From JBBREP01 sp963716525 (GTDB lineage: Bacteria; Actinomycetota; Acidimicrobiia; IMCC26256; PALSA-610), in NCBI GenBank assembly GCA_963716525.1, contig OY970315.1, positions 124,001 to 188,000 of the forward strand: a DNA stretch of 64,000 nucleotides, in the 5' to 3' direction. Positions 44,201 through 54,348 of this stretch are shown in pieces. The position numbers were made by a program, and so were the translations under genes. The number at the start of each line of letters is the position of its first letter. The first letter of the stretch is position 1. Below the pieces are notes generated by a model, which saw only the letters and a list, made by a program, of their open reading frames with translations, had not been told where the DNA came from and made no database searches.

Positions 44201-44650
44201 ATGCACGGCAAGGACCGCATGGACGGGATGGAGGGCATGGACGACGTCGAGGCGATCAAGCAGTTGAAGGCGCGCTACTTCCGCACCATGGACACGAAGG
44301 ACTGGGACGGCATGCGTGACGTCTTCGCGGCCGACGTGGTCGTCGACACCACGTCGTCGGGCGGCGGGATCGTCGCCGGCGCCGACGAGTTCATGACCTT
44401 CCTGCGCGCCATGATCGGCGACGTCGTGACCGTGCACCACGGGCACATGCCCGAGATCGAGCTGACGTCGCCGACGACCGCGACGGGAATCTGGTCGATG
44501 GAGGACATGCTGCGCTGGCCCGACGGCACGGAGATGCACGGCTACGGCCACTACCACGAGACCTACGAGAAGCGCGACGGAACGTGGCGCATCCGCACGA
44601 CCGCGCTGACCCGGCTGCGCATCGACACGCGCGGGCCCGAGGGAGCCTGA
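44201..44650 (+). CDS. SnoaL-like (NTF2-fold) protein
   Basis: 149 residues from ATG 44201. 'IKQLKARYFRTMDTKDWDGM' + 'RDVFAADVVVD' is the N-terminal pattern of SnoaL_4 proteins such as bile-acid dehydratase-like enzymes, and 'HHGHMPEIEL' with 'GYGHYHETYEKRDGTWRI' completes the cone-shaped sheet. Histidines line the expected pocket. The Met/Asp/Gly-rich first 15 residues are unusual. The next gene starts 2 nt after the stop region, so coexpression is likely. Confidence 0.82.
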   Translation: MHGKDRMDGMEGMDDVEAIKQLKARYFRTMDTKDWDGMRDVFAADVVVDTTSSGGGIVAGADEFMTFLRAMIGDVVTVHHGHMPEIELTSPTTATGIWSMEDMLRWPDGTEMHGYGHYHETYEKRDGTWRIRTTALTRLRIDTRGPEGA

Positions 44651-44651
44651 C

Positions 44652-45266
44652 GTGTCACGACCCGAGCCGGCCGGGCCGGTCGCCGCGCGCCGGGCGGCGC
44701 ACGACGAGCTCGGCGCGCTCGCGAGCACCCTCGCACTTGCCTTCGACGACGACCCGTTGACGATGTGGCTGTTCCCCGACGCCGCGGCGCGCCGGCGCAA
44801 GCTGCCCGCGTTCTTCCGCGCGCTGCTCCGCGGGTCGTTCCCCTTCGGCGAGGTGTACACAGCCGCAGACGGGCGCGCCGCAGCCATCTGGAACCCACCC
44901 GGCACCTTTCCGATGGGCTGGTTCGCCGACGCAAAGCTCGGTCTCTTGACTGCGCGCCTGGTGGGCTTGCGCATCGGCACCGTCGCCGGCGGGCTGCTCT
45001 ACTTCCAGAGCCATCATCCCAAGGAGCGCCACTGGTACCTGCAGATGCTCGGCACGACGCCCGAGTGGCAGGGGCACGGAGCGGGCTCGGCGATCATCGC
45101 GCCGGTCCTCGAGCATTGTGACCGCCGGGGCGAGCGCGTCTACCTGGAGTCGTCGAAGGAGCGCAACATCCCCTTCTACGCGCGGCACGGCTTCGAGGTG
45201 ACCGAGGAGGTCCACATCCCCCGCGGCGGCCCGACGGTGTGGGCAATGTGGCGCGAGCCGCGCTGA
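44652..45266 (+). CDS. GNAT-family N-acetyltransferase
   Basis: 204 residues from GTG 44652. 'TLALAFDDDPLTMWLFPDA' is typical for the puromycin-acetyltransferase-like subgroup. The acetyl-CoA loop is 'TTPEWQGHGAGSAII', followed by 'VYLESSKERNIPFYARHGFE'. Complete and of normal length. Substrate not deducible. Confidence 0.9.
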   Translation: MSRPEPAGPVAARRAAHDELGALASTLALAFDDDPLTMWLFPDAAARRRKLPAFFRALLRGSFPFGEVYTAADGRAAAIWNPPGTFPMGWFADAKLGLLTARLVGLRIGTVAGGLLYFQSHHPKERHWYLQMLGTTPEWQGHGAGSAIIAPVLEHCDRRGERVYLESSKERNIPFYARHGFEVTEEVHIPRGGPTVWAMWREPR

Positions 45267-45305
45267 ACCGCTCAAGGCCGGGGCGCCGCGTCCCGATCCA
45301 CCCAC

Positions 45306-46886
<1,581 letters not shown>

Positions 46887-46945
46887 ACAGCTGAACGCCT
46901 GAACGCCTGAGCACACCTGAGCGCCTGAGCACCCGAGCGCCTGGG
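46887..46945 (+). repeat. Short tandem repeats (cctgagcac/cgcctgaac)
   Basis: Imperfect repeats of about 9-10 bp around 'gcgcctgagcac' between the convergent GGDEF and MgtC genes. No strong hairpin. Likely noncoding. Confidence 0.6.
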
Positions 46946-46977
46946 CCACGCGCGCCGATCACCCGCTCCGCGCATCG

Positions 46978-47466
46978 TCACCCGAGGTCGGGCCGGTGCC
47001 GGCCGAGCCGCGAGTGCAACCAGCCCGCGACCCGGTCGGACACGAGCGCCACCAGCGCGAACAGCGCCGCGCCCAGCGCGCCGGCCCAGAAGCCGAGCCC
47101 CGCGGCGAGTCCGACGGCGGCCGTGACCCAGAGCGACGCCGCGGTCGTCAGCCCCTTTACGTGCTCGTGGTCCTTCAGGATCGTGCCGGCCCCGATGAAG
47201 CCGACGCCGGCCGCGACGTAGGCGGCCACGCGGCTGACGTCGACCGTCGCGTTCGTCCTCGTGCCCTCCACCACGAAGGCGCCGAACGCGCCCACCGAGA
47301 TCGCGCCGAAGAGCGCCGAGCCGAGGGCCAGCAGGCCGTGCGTCCGCACGCCGGCCTCGTGACCGTCGAGCTCCCGCTCGACGCCGAGCAGCATGCCGAG
47401 ACCTGCCGCACCGGCGAGCCGGGCCAGCACCACACCGGTCGAGAGGTGGGCTGCGTCGAGCGTCAC
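46978..47466 (-). CDS. MgtC/SapB-family membrane protein
   Basis: 162 residues with four to five membrane helices. The family blocks 'GMLLGVERELDGHEAGVRTH', 'GVGFIGAGTILKD' and 'VKGLTTAASLWVTAAVGLA' are all present. MgtC proteins are linked to growth in low Mg2+ and to modulation of F-type ATPase in pathogens. In environmental actinobacteria the role is unclear. The C-terminal cytoplasmic ACT-like domain of long MgtC proteins is absent. Confidence 0.9.
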   Translation of the reverse strand: MTLDAAHLSTGVVLARLAGAAGLGMLLGVERELDGHEAGVRTHGLLALGSALFGAISVGAFGAFVVEGTRTNATVDVSRVAAYVAAGVGFIGAGTILKDHEHVKGLTTAASLWVTAAVGLAAGLGFWAGALGAALFALVALVSDRVAGWLHSRLGRHRPDLG

Positions 47467-47612
47467 GACAGGGTTGTTGCCGCCGGCGTCGCCGGTGACA
47501 CGCAGCGGGCACCGCGTAGGCAGAATGGCTCGGGTCGTGCCGGCACTCGGCGGTGGTTGGCCTCCGACGGCCGGGGGTAACGAGCCAGGCAGCGGACGGG
47601 AGGTGACACATC

Positions 47613-48419
47613 GTGGTGACTCAGCGCGACGTACGCGATCTCGTCGAAGCGGGCGTCGAATACGAAGACGCCGGCCGCCGCCTCGGGATCCATCCCGGCC
47701 TCGCGTACATGATCGCCACCGGCGTGCCGGCCGACGGGAGCGACCCGCTCACCGCGGAGGCGCGCGACCGGCCGGGATTTGTCGCCACGAGCACGCAGCA
47801 CCTCGCCAACCCCGAGCACGTCCACAACCCGACGCACCACGACGAGGTGCAGCACTGGATCCTCGCACGCGTGCGCGGCGATGCGCAGATGCGGGGCGCG
47901 GCAAAGAGCGACTGGCCCGAGCCACCGCAGCTCGGCGAGACGAACGACAACGCCGACGTCGTCGCGCTGCTCCCCCGTGACCACAACCGCTTCCACAAGC
48001 TCGCCGCGCGGTTGAAATACACGCCATCGGCGGCCGACGGCGCGACCGACGATCAGATCGCCGAGCGGGTCGCGATCGTCGATGCGATCCGCGCCGGTCT
48101 CGAGCGCCACGAGGCCGCCGAGGAGGAGCACTTCTGGCCGTTCGTACGCGAGAAGCTCGCGAACGGCGACGACGTGGCCGACGATGCCCGCACCCAGGAG
48201 CGGCACGGCCGCGAGGTGCTCGGTTCGCTGGCCGCGGCGGCGCCGGGAAGTGAGGAGTTCGAGGAGCTCGTCAAAAAGCTGCAGCACGCGTTGCGCAGCC
48301 ATGTCGCATACGAAGACCAGGTGCTCCTCGCGCTGCAGGAATCGACGACCGCCGAGGAGCGTGTGGCGGTGGGCGCACGGATCGCCCGCGCCGAAGGGAG
48401 CGACGATGGGTGTGCGTGA
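47613..48419 (+). CDS. Hemerythrin-HHE-domain protein
   Basis: 268 residues from GTG 47613, after a GGGAGGTG ribosome site. The C-terminal about 160 residues form a hemerythrin-like four-helix bundle with the iron-ligand pattern: 'PRDHNRFHKL', 'LERHEAAEEEHFWPF', 'QERHGREVL' and 'HVAYEDQVLL'. The N-terminal region ('GIHPGLAYMIATGVPADGSD', 'TQHLANPEHVHNPTHHDEVQ') is conserved-looking but unassigned. The gene overlaps the formate dehydrogenase start by 14 nt. It may therefore sense or scavenge O2/NO for that enzyme; this role is inference. Confidence 0.85.
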   Translation: MVTQRDVRDLVEAGVEYEDAGRRLGIHPGLAYMIATGVPADGSDPLTAEARDRPGFVATSTQHLANPEHVHNPTHHDEVQHWILARVRGDAQMRGAAKSDWPEPPQLGETNDNADVVALLPRDHNRFHKLAARLKYTPSAADGATDDQIAERVAIVDAIRAGLERHEAAEEEHFWPFVREKLANGDDVADDARTQERHGREVLGSLAAAAPGSEEFEELVKKLQHALRSHVAYEDQVLLALQESTTAEERVAVGARIARAEGSDDGCA

Positions 48420-51400
48420 CCGCATCGAGCAGTGGCCCGTGTACCGCCAGCTCACCGGGACCGACCGGCTCGGGCGCGGCGCCGCGGCGATGAGCGGACG
48501 GACGGCGCGCCTCGAGCCCCGCACGATCACCGCCGACAAGGTCGTGAAGTCCGTGTGCCCCTATTGCGCGGTGGGCTGCGGGCAGAACGTGTACGTGAAG
48601 GACGACCAGGTCGTGCACATCGAAGGTGATCCCGACTCGCCGGTGAGCCGCGGCCGTCTCTGCCCCAAGGGATCGGCGACGCTGCAGCTCACTACGGGTT
48701 CGGCCCGGCGCCACAAGGTGCTCCACCGCAAGCCGTACTCCACCGACTGGGAGGAGCTCGAGCTCGACCGGGCGATGGACATGATCGCCGATCGGGTGCT
48801 CGAGTCGCGGCGCAAGGGCTGGCAGTGGGAGGCCCAGGGGAAGCGCGTGCGCCGCACCATGGGCTTCGCGCACCTCGGCGGCGCGACGCTCGACAACGAG
48901 GAGAACTACCTCATCAAGAAACTCTTCACCGCGCTCGGCGCGATCCAGATCGAGAACCAGGCGCGTATTCGACACTCTTCGACCGTCCCCAGTTTGGGGA
49001 CATCGCTCGGACGCGGCGGCGCCACGACATTCCAGCAAGACCTGCAGAACGCCGACTGCATCGTGATCGAGGGCTCCAACATGGCGGAGTGCCATCCGGT
49101 GGGCTTCCAGTGGGTGATGGAGGCCAAGGCGCGGGGCGCGACGCTGATCCACGTCGATCCGCGCTACACCCGCACCGGCGCCGTGGCCGACGTGCACGTG
49201 CCGTTGCGCGCGGGCACCGACATCGCGTTCCTCGGCGGGATCGTCAACTACGTGATCGAGCACGAGCGATGGTTCCACGACTACGTCGTGCGCTACACGA
49301 ACGCGCCGGTCGTGCTGCGTGAGGACTTCCGCGACACCGAGGACCTCGACGGGCTGTTCAGCGGGTTCGACCCCGAGCAGCGCAAGTACGAACCGGAGTC
49401 GTGGCAGTACGAGGGCACGATCGTCGAGTCGTCAGCCGGACAGCGCGACCAGCTGTACGGCGAGCACGGCAACGGCCACGACTCTGCGCGCGGAGAACGC
49501 ACGGGCGCCGCGGGGTCGGGCATCGGCAGGGTCGAGCTGCAACGCGACGAGACGCTGCAACACCCCCGTTGCGTGTTCCAGGTGCTGAAGCGCCACTTCT
49601 CGCGTTACACGCCCGAGATGGTCGAGGAGATCTGCGGCGTGCCGCGCGACCTGTTCCTGCAGGTGTGCGAGACCATTGCTTCGAACTCCGGGCCCGACCG
49701 CACCACCGCGTTCGCGTACGCCGTGGGTTGGACACAGCACACCGTGGGCGTGCAGTACATCCGCACTGCGGCGATCCTGCAGTTGCTGCTCGGCAACATC
49801 GGCCGCACCGGAGGCGGGATCCTGGCGCTGCGCGGGCACGCGTCGATCCAGGGCTCGACCGACATCCCGACGCTGTTCAACATCCTCCCCGGCTACATCC
49901 CGATGCCGCACGCGCACAAAGACGAGAACCTCGACAAGTTCATCGCGGGTGACTCGGCCCGAAAGGGCTACTGGGGCGACATGAAGGCCTACACGGTGAG
50001 CCTCCTCAAGGCGTACTGGGGTGCCGCCGCAACGCCCGAGAACGACTTCTGCTTCGACTACCTCCCGCGCCTCACGGGCAGCCACAGCACCTACGACACG
50101 GTGCAGCTCCAGCAGGACGGCACGTGCACCGGCTACTTCATCATGGGCGAGAATCCCGCGGTCGGCTCGGCCAACGCCAAGATGCAACGCCTCGGCATGG
50201 CCAACCTCGACTGGCTGGTGGTGCGCGACTTCTCGCTCATCGAGAGCGCCACGTGGTGGAAGGACGGGCCGGAGATCGACACCGGTGAGCTGCGCACGGA
50301 GGACATCAAGACGGAGGTGTTCTTCATGCCCGCCGCCGCGCACACCGAGAAGGACGGCAGCTTCACGAACACCCAGCGCATGCTGCAGTGGCACCATGCA
50401 GGGAAGGAGCCCGACGGCGACGCGCGCAGCGAGCTGTGGTTCATGTACCACCTCGGGCGCATCATCCGGGAGAAGCTCGCCGGCTCGGTCGACGAGATGG
50501 ACCGGCCGATCCTCGACCTCACGTGGGACTACCCCACGCACGGCTCGATCGCGGAACCGATCGCACAGACCGTGCTGGCCGAGATCAACGGCTGGAACGG
50601 GCGCGGTCACCTGCTGTCGAGCTACGAGCAATTGCGCGACGACGGCTCCACCGTGTGTGGCTGCTGGATCTACTGCGGCGTGTACGCCGACGGCGAGAAC
50701 AAGTCGTCGCGGCGCAAGCCGGCCAAGGAGCAGAGCTGGGTGGCCCCGGAATGGGGATGGGCGTGGCCCGCGAACCGGCGCATCATCTACAACCGCGCGT
50801 CGGCCGACCCGGACGGGCAGCCGTGGAGCGACAACAAGGCGTTCGTGTGGTGGGACGGCGAGCAGGCGAAGTGGGCCGGCCACGACACACCCGACTTCGT
50901 GGCCGACCGGTCGCCCTGGTACCGCCCGCCGGCCGACGCCATGGCGTCGGAGGCGCTTTCGGGCGACGACCCCTTCGTGATGCAAGCCGACGGCAAGGCC
51001 TGGCTGTTCGCGCCGACCGGGCTCGCCGACGGCCCCCTGCCCACCCACTACGAACCGCAGGAGTCACCATTCGACAACGCGCTGTACCACCAGCAGCGCA
51101 ATCCGGCGCGCCAGGTGACGCCGCCGGGCAAGCACAACCGCTACGCGCCGAGTGACGGCTCGCCGGGCGCCGACGTGTTTCCGTTCGTCGCCACCACGTA
51201 TCGCCTCACCGAGCATCACACCGCAGGCGGCATGAGCCGGTTCCTCCCCTACCTCGCGGAGCTGCAACCGGAGATGTTCTGCGAAGTGTCGCCCGAGCTC
51301 GCCCGCGAGCGCGGCCTCGAACACGGAGGCTGGGCCACGATCGTCACCGCACGCAGCGCGATCGAGGCCCGCGTGCTCGTGACCGCGCGCATGACGCCGC

Positions 51401-51654
51401 TCGTGGTGCAGGGCCGCACGCTGCACCAGGTCGGCCTCCCCTATCACTGGGGTCGCAACGGCCTCGTCACCGGCGACGCGGCCAACGAGCTCGCACACCT
51501 GGCGCTCGACCCGAACGTGCACATCCAGGAGGTGAAGGCGATGGCGTGCGACATCCAGCCGGGCCGCCGCCCGCGCGGCGCCGACCTGCCGCCGTTCGTC
51601 GCGGAGTACCAGCGGCGCGCCGGCATCACCGAGACCACGGGAACCGAGGTGTGA
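48406..51654 (+). CDS. fdhA: Formate dehydrogenase major (molybdopterin) subunit, FdnG/FdoG-type, with CGA (Arg189) at the Sec/Cys position
   Basis: 1082 residues from ATG 48406 (GGGAG 5 nt upstream). An N-terminal [4Fe-4S] site 'CPYCAVGCG...LCPKG' is followed by bis-MGD-binding blocks: 'EGSNMAECHPVGFQWVMEAK', 'HVDPRYTRTGAVADV', 'YAVGWTQHTVGVQYIRT' and 'LLLGNIGRTGGGILALRGH'. It oxidises formate to CO2 and passes electrons to the Fe-S subunit downstream. Against E. coli FdnG 'NQARVUHGPTV', this protein reads 'NQARIRHSSTV'. The Mo ligand (Sec196 in FdnG) aligns with Arg189 (codon CGA, 48970-48972), while the adjacent catalytic His190 is kept. A SECIS-like hairpin follows. No twin-arginine signal is present, so the subunit should face the cytoplasm, unlike E. 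coli FDH-N. If the codon is truly Arg, the enzyme should be inactive or altered. Confidence 0.93.
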   Translation: MGVRDRIEQWPVYRQLTGTDRLGRGAAAMSGRTARLEPRTITADKVVKSVCPYCAVGCGQNVYVKDDQVVHIEGDPDSPVSRGRLCPKGSATLQLTTGSARRHKVLHRKPYSTDWEELELDRAMDMIADRVLESRRKGWQWEAQGKRVRRTMGFAHLGGATLDNEENYLIKKLFTALGAIQIENQARIRHSSTVPSLGTSLGRGGATTFQQDLQNADCIVIEGSNMAECHPVGFQWVMEAKARGATLIHVDPRYTRTGAVADVHVPLRAGTDIAFLGGIVNYVIEHERWFHDYVVRYTNAPVVLREDFRDTEDLDGLFSGFDPEQRKYEPESWQYEGTIVESSAGQRDQLYGEHGNGHDSARGERTGAAGSGIGRVELQRDETLQHPRCVFQVLKRHFSRYTPEMVEEICGVPRDLFLQVCETIASNSGPDRTTAFAYAVGWTQHTVGVQYIRTAAILQLLLGNIGRTGGGILALRGHASIQGSTDIPTLFNILPGYIPMPHAHKDENLDKFIAGDSARKGYWGDMKAYTVSLLKAYWGAAATPENDFCFDYLPRLTGSHSTYDTVQLQQDGTCTGYFIMGENPAVGSANAKMQRLGMANLDWLVVRDFSLIESATWWKDGPEIDTGELRTEDIKTEVFFMPAAAHTEKDGSFTNTQRMLQWHHAGKEPDGDARSELWFMYHLGRIIREKLAGSVDEMDRPILDLTWDYPTHGSIAEPIAQTVLAEINGWNGRGHLLSSYEQLRDDGSTVCGCWIYCGVYADGENKSSRRKPAKEQSWVAPEWGWAWPANRRIIYNRASADPDGQPWSDNKAFVWWDGEQAKWAGHDTPDFVADRSPWYRPPADAMASEALSGDDPFVMQADGKAWLFAPTGLADGPLPTHYEPQESPFDNALYHQQRNPARQVTPPGKHNRYAPSDGSPGADVFPFVATTYRLTEHHTAGGMSRFLPYLAELQPEMFCEVSPELARERGLEHGGWATIVTARSAIEARVLVTARMTPLVVQGRTLHQVGLPYHWGRNGLVTGDAANELAHLALDPNVHIQEVKAMACDIQPGRRPRGADLPPFVAEYQRRAGITETTGTEV
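48970..49005 (+). promoter_or_regulatory. SECIS-like hairpin just after the Sec-position codon
   Basis: After codon CGA (48970-48972), GTCCCC (48985-48990) and GGGGAC (48996-49001) pair around the loop AGTTT (48991-48995). CGA/TCG (48980-48982 and 49003-49005) extends the stem below a small internal loop. The loop begins 18 nt after the codon and has G as its second base, as in known bacterial SECIS elements. The codons AGT TTG GGG ACA are unusual in this GC-rich genome, which argues for selection on RNA structure. Confidence 0.6.
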
Positions 51655-51656
51655 CC

Positions 51657-52613
51657 ATGGTCCGATCCGTCGAGGCGCTGGTACACGGCGCGACCGATCC
51701 GGCAGCGGCCGCCGGGTACACCGACGCACCACCGCGCGTGGGGTTCTTCACCGATACGTCGGTGTGCATCGGGTGCAAGGCATGCGAGGTGGCGTGCAAA
51801 GAGTGGAACCACGTGCCCGAGGACGGGCTGCAGTTCACCGGGATGTCGTACGACAACACCCAGGGCCTTAGCGCCGACACGTGGCGCCACGTCGCGTTCA
51901 TCGAGCAACGCAAGTCCGTGGGCGTGCAGATCGCCGGTGTGCACCACGACGAGCTCGATCTCGACGCGCTGGCCGCCGACGGCTCGGGCGTGTCGCCGCT
52001 CTCGCCGGAAGCGAAGATGCAACCGACCACGCCCGGTCCGGCGAACGAGCTGCGGTGGCTGATGTCGAGCGACGTCTGCAAGCACTGCACGCACGCCGCG
52101 TGTCTCGACGTGTGCCCCACGGGTTCGCTGTTCCGTACCGAGTTCGGCACCGTGGTGGTGCAGGAAGACATCTGCAACGGCTGCGGCTACTGCATCCCCG
52201 CGTGCCCGTACGGCGTGATCGACCAGCGCCCCGACGACGGGCGCGTGTGGAAGTGCACGCTCTGCTACGACCGTCTCACCGTCGGCATGGAGCCTGCGTG
52301 CGCGAAGGCGTGCCCCACGAACTCGATCCAGTTCGGTCCGCTCGACAACCTGCGCGCACGCGCGCAGGTGCGCGTGGAGCAGCTGCACTCGAGCGGCGTG
52401 GAAGACGCGCGCCTCTACGGGCACGATCCCGAAGACGGTGTTGGCGGCGACGGAGCCTTCTTCCTGCTGCTCGACGCGCCCGAGGTGTACGGGCTGCCGC
52501 CCGACCCAGTGGTGACGACGCGCGACCTCCCCGCGATGTGGAGGCACGTCGCGGCCGCGGCCGCCGGCACGGCCCTTGCGGTGGCCGCGGCCTTCGTCGG
52601 AAGGCGGCGCTGA
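51657..52613 (+). CDS. fdhB: Formate dehydrogenase iron-sulfur (beta) subunit
   Basis: 318 residues from ATG 51657 (GAGG 7 nt upstream). A GTG at 51651 overlaps the previous stop and is the alternative. Four ferredoxin-type clusters are visible: 'CIGCKACEVACKEW', 'CKHCTHAACLDVCP', 'CNGCGYCIPACPYG' and 'CTLCYDRLTVGMEPACAKAC'. A C-terminal hydrophobic helix ('VAAAAAGTALAVAAAFV') anchors it to the membrane, as in FdnH/FdoH. It wires the catalytic subunit to the NrfD-like membrane subunit encoded next. Confidence 0.94.
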   Translation: MVRSVEALVHGATDPAAAAGYTDAPPRVGFFTDTSVCIGCKACEVACKEWNHVPEDGLQFTGMSYDNTQGLSADTWRHVAFIEQRKSVGVQIAGVHHDELDLDALAADGSGVSPLSPEAKMQPTTPGPANELRWLMSSDVCKHCTHAACLDVCPTGSLFRTEFGTVVVQEDICNGCGYCIPACPYGVIDQRPDDGRVWKCTLCYDRLTVGMEPACAKACPTNSIQFGPLDNLRARAQVRVEQLHSSGVEDARLYGHDPEDGVGGDGAFFLLLDAPEVYGLPPDPVVTTRDLPAMWRHVAAAAAGTALAVAAAFVGRRR

Positions 52614-53677
52614 TGCCCAACGACTCGCGCGTCACTGTCAAGGGCTTGGAAGGCGGGCGGGCGGGCCGCGAGGCCACGGTGGGCGTGCACACCGGCAGCG
52701 GCCCGGCCACGCGCCGGCGCGGTGAGCAGCCGATGGTGCCGGACGCGACGTTCACGTCGTACTACGGGCTTCCGGTGCTGAACCAGCCGAGCTGGAAGGC
52801 GCCCGACATCGCCGGCTACTTCTTCTGCGGCGGACTCGCCGGAACGGCATCGGTGCTCGCGGCCGGCGCCGACCTCACGCACCGGCCCGCGCTCGCGCGC
52901 GTGGCCAAGCTCGGCGCGGCCGGCGCGATCGCGGCCGGCATGGCCGGTCTCGTGCACGACCTCGGCCGGCCCGCGCGCTTTCTCAACATGCTGCGGGTGT
53001 TCAAGCCCACGTCGCCCATGAGCGTGGGATCGTGGCTCCTCGCCGCCTACACGCCCGCCGCGACAGTCGCCGCCGCAACCGCGGTCACACACCGGTTCCG
53101 CGGTATCGGCACGCTCGCCACCGCCTCGGCCGCGCTGCTCGGCCCCGCGGTCGCCTCGTACACCGGCGCGCTCATCGCCGACACGGCCGTACCCGCCTGG
53201 CACGACGCGCATCGAGAGCTGCCGTACCTCTTCGCGGCATCAGGTGTCGTCGCAGGCGCCGGCTTGTCGATGGCGGCCGCACCGATCGACCAAGCCGCGC
53301 CCGCGCGGCATGCCGCCGCCGTCGGGGCCGCCGCCGAGTTGGTGAGCACACGCCTCATGGAGCGGCGCCTCGGCATGGTCGCCGAGCCGTACCAGCAGGG
53401 CGCCGGCGGCAGGTACATGAAGGCGGCCCGTGCGCTGTCTCTCGGCGGCGCGCTCGCCGGGGCCGCGCTCGGTGGCCGCAGCCGCCTCGTGTCGCGCCTC
53501 GCTGGTGCCGGCCTCGTCGCCGGCTCGTGCTGCACGAAGCTGGGTGTGTTCTACGCGGGTGTCGCGTCGGCGAAGGACCCGCGCTACACGGTGGCGCCGC
53601 AACGGGAGCGACTCGCACGCGCACACCACGAGCCTGCGCTCACTGCCCCCGAGCGTGGTGCGCGTGAGGGCGCTTGA
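52613..53677 (+). CDS. nrfD: NrfD/PsrC-like membrane subunit of formate dehydrogenase
   Basis: 354 residues. ATG 52613 overlaps the fdhB stop by one base (TGATG). A soluble N-terminus of about 60 residues is followed by eight or so hydrophobic segments with the family blocks 'DLGRPARFLNMLRVFKPTSP' and 'MSVGSWLLAAY'. NrfD-type subunits exchange electrons with the quinone pool and replace the cytochrome b FdnI used by E. coli. Together with FdhA and FdhB it forms a formate:quinone oxidoreductase. Confidence 0.88.
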   Translation: MPNDSRVTVKGLEGGRAGREATVGVHTGSGPATRRRGEQPMVPDATFTSYYGLPVLNQPSWKAPDIAGYFFCGGLAGTASVLAAGADLTHRPALARVAKLGAAGAIAAGMAGLVHDLGRPARFLNMLRVFKPTSPMSVGSWLLAAYTPAATVAAATAVTHRFRGIGTLATASAALLGPAVASYTGALIADTAVPAWHDAHRELPYLFAASGVVAGAGLSMAAAPIDQAAPARHAAAVGAAAELVSTRLMERRLGMVAEPYQQGAGGRYMKAARALSLGGALAGAALGGRSRLVSRLAGAGLVAGSCCTKLGVFYAGVASAKDPRYTVAPQRERLARAHHEPALTAPERGAREGA

Positions 53678-54140
53678 TCACCGAGAACGCGCCCCGGGAT
53701 TCGAGCACGACGTCGAGACCGGCTTCGAGTGCTTCGGTGCCGTGCAGCCGCAGCACAGCAGCGAGGTCGTCGTCGGTGACATGCGCGCGGGCGAGCGCTT
53801 CGCGGTCTGGACGCCCGTCGCGCACGAGCAGCAGCGGGCCGTGATCGGTGATCCTCCTGATCGGACGCCAGCGGTTGCGCGCCCAGCTGAGGAGGTGGTG
53901 CATCACGAGCAGGGTCAGCGTCGCGACGAGACCCTGGACGTACGTGGGCGTGGGTGTCGTCGCGGTGCGGCCGATGATCGCGCCGAGCGCGACCGCGACG
54001 GCGAAGTCGTACGCGGTCATCTCCGCGAGCGTCCGCCGCTCGCCGTAACGCAACGCGATCACGACCGACACGTAGATGCACAGCGCGCTCACCGCCACAT
54101 AGCCGGCGGTGCGCCACTCACCGAACAGCCAGGTGGCCAT
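53640..54140 (-). CDS. DUF421-domain membrane protein
   Basis: 166 residues with three N-terminal membrane helices and a soluble C-terminal domain. 'LRYGERRTLAEMTAYDFAVA' with 'ALGAIIGRT' is the signature of DUF421 (YetF/YcaP-like) proteins. The C-terminal beta domain has 'PLLLVRDGRPDREALARAHV'. It overlaps the 3' end of nrfD tail-to-tail by 38 nt. Function unknown. Confidence 0.86.
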   Translation of the reverse strand: MATWLFGEWRTAGYVAVSALCIYVSVVIALRYGERRTLAEMTAYDFAVAVALGAIIGRTATTPTPTYVQGLVATLTLLVMHHLLSWARNRWRPIRRITDHGPLLLVRDGRPDREALARAHVTDDDLAAVLRLHGTEALEAGLDVVLESRGAFSVIKRPHAHHARGQ

Positions 54141-54348
54141 CACGCGCCCCGCCGCGGCACGACGTCACGATGACGCGCGGTGCCGCTCACCATCGTTCCG
54201 GCTCGACGAGCACGCTGGCGGGCCGCCTCCTCGGCCGCGTACGCCACGAGCACATGGCCGCTCGGGTGAGCCCGCTCATCGATCATCATTGACTTCCGTA
54301 CCCCATTCCGTGCACCGGACTCATGGCTCACGGTCCGAATTCCGGCGC

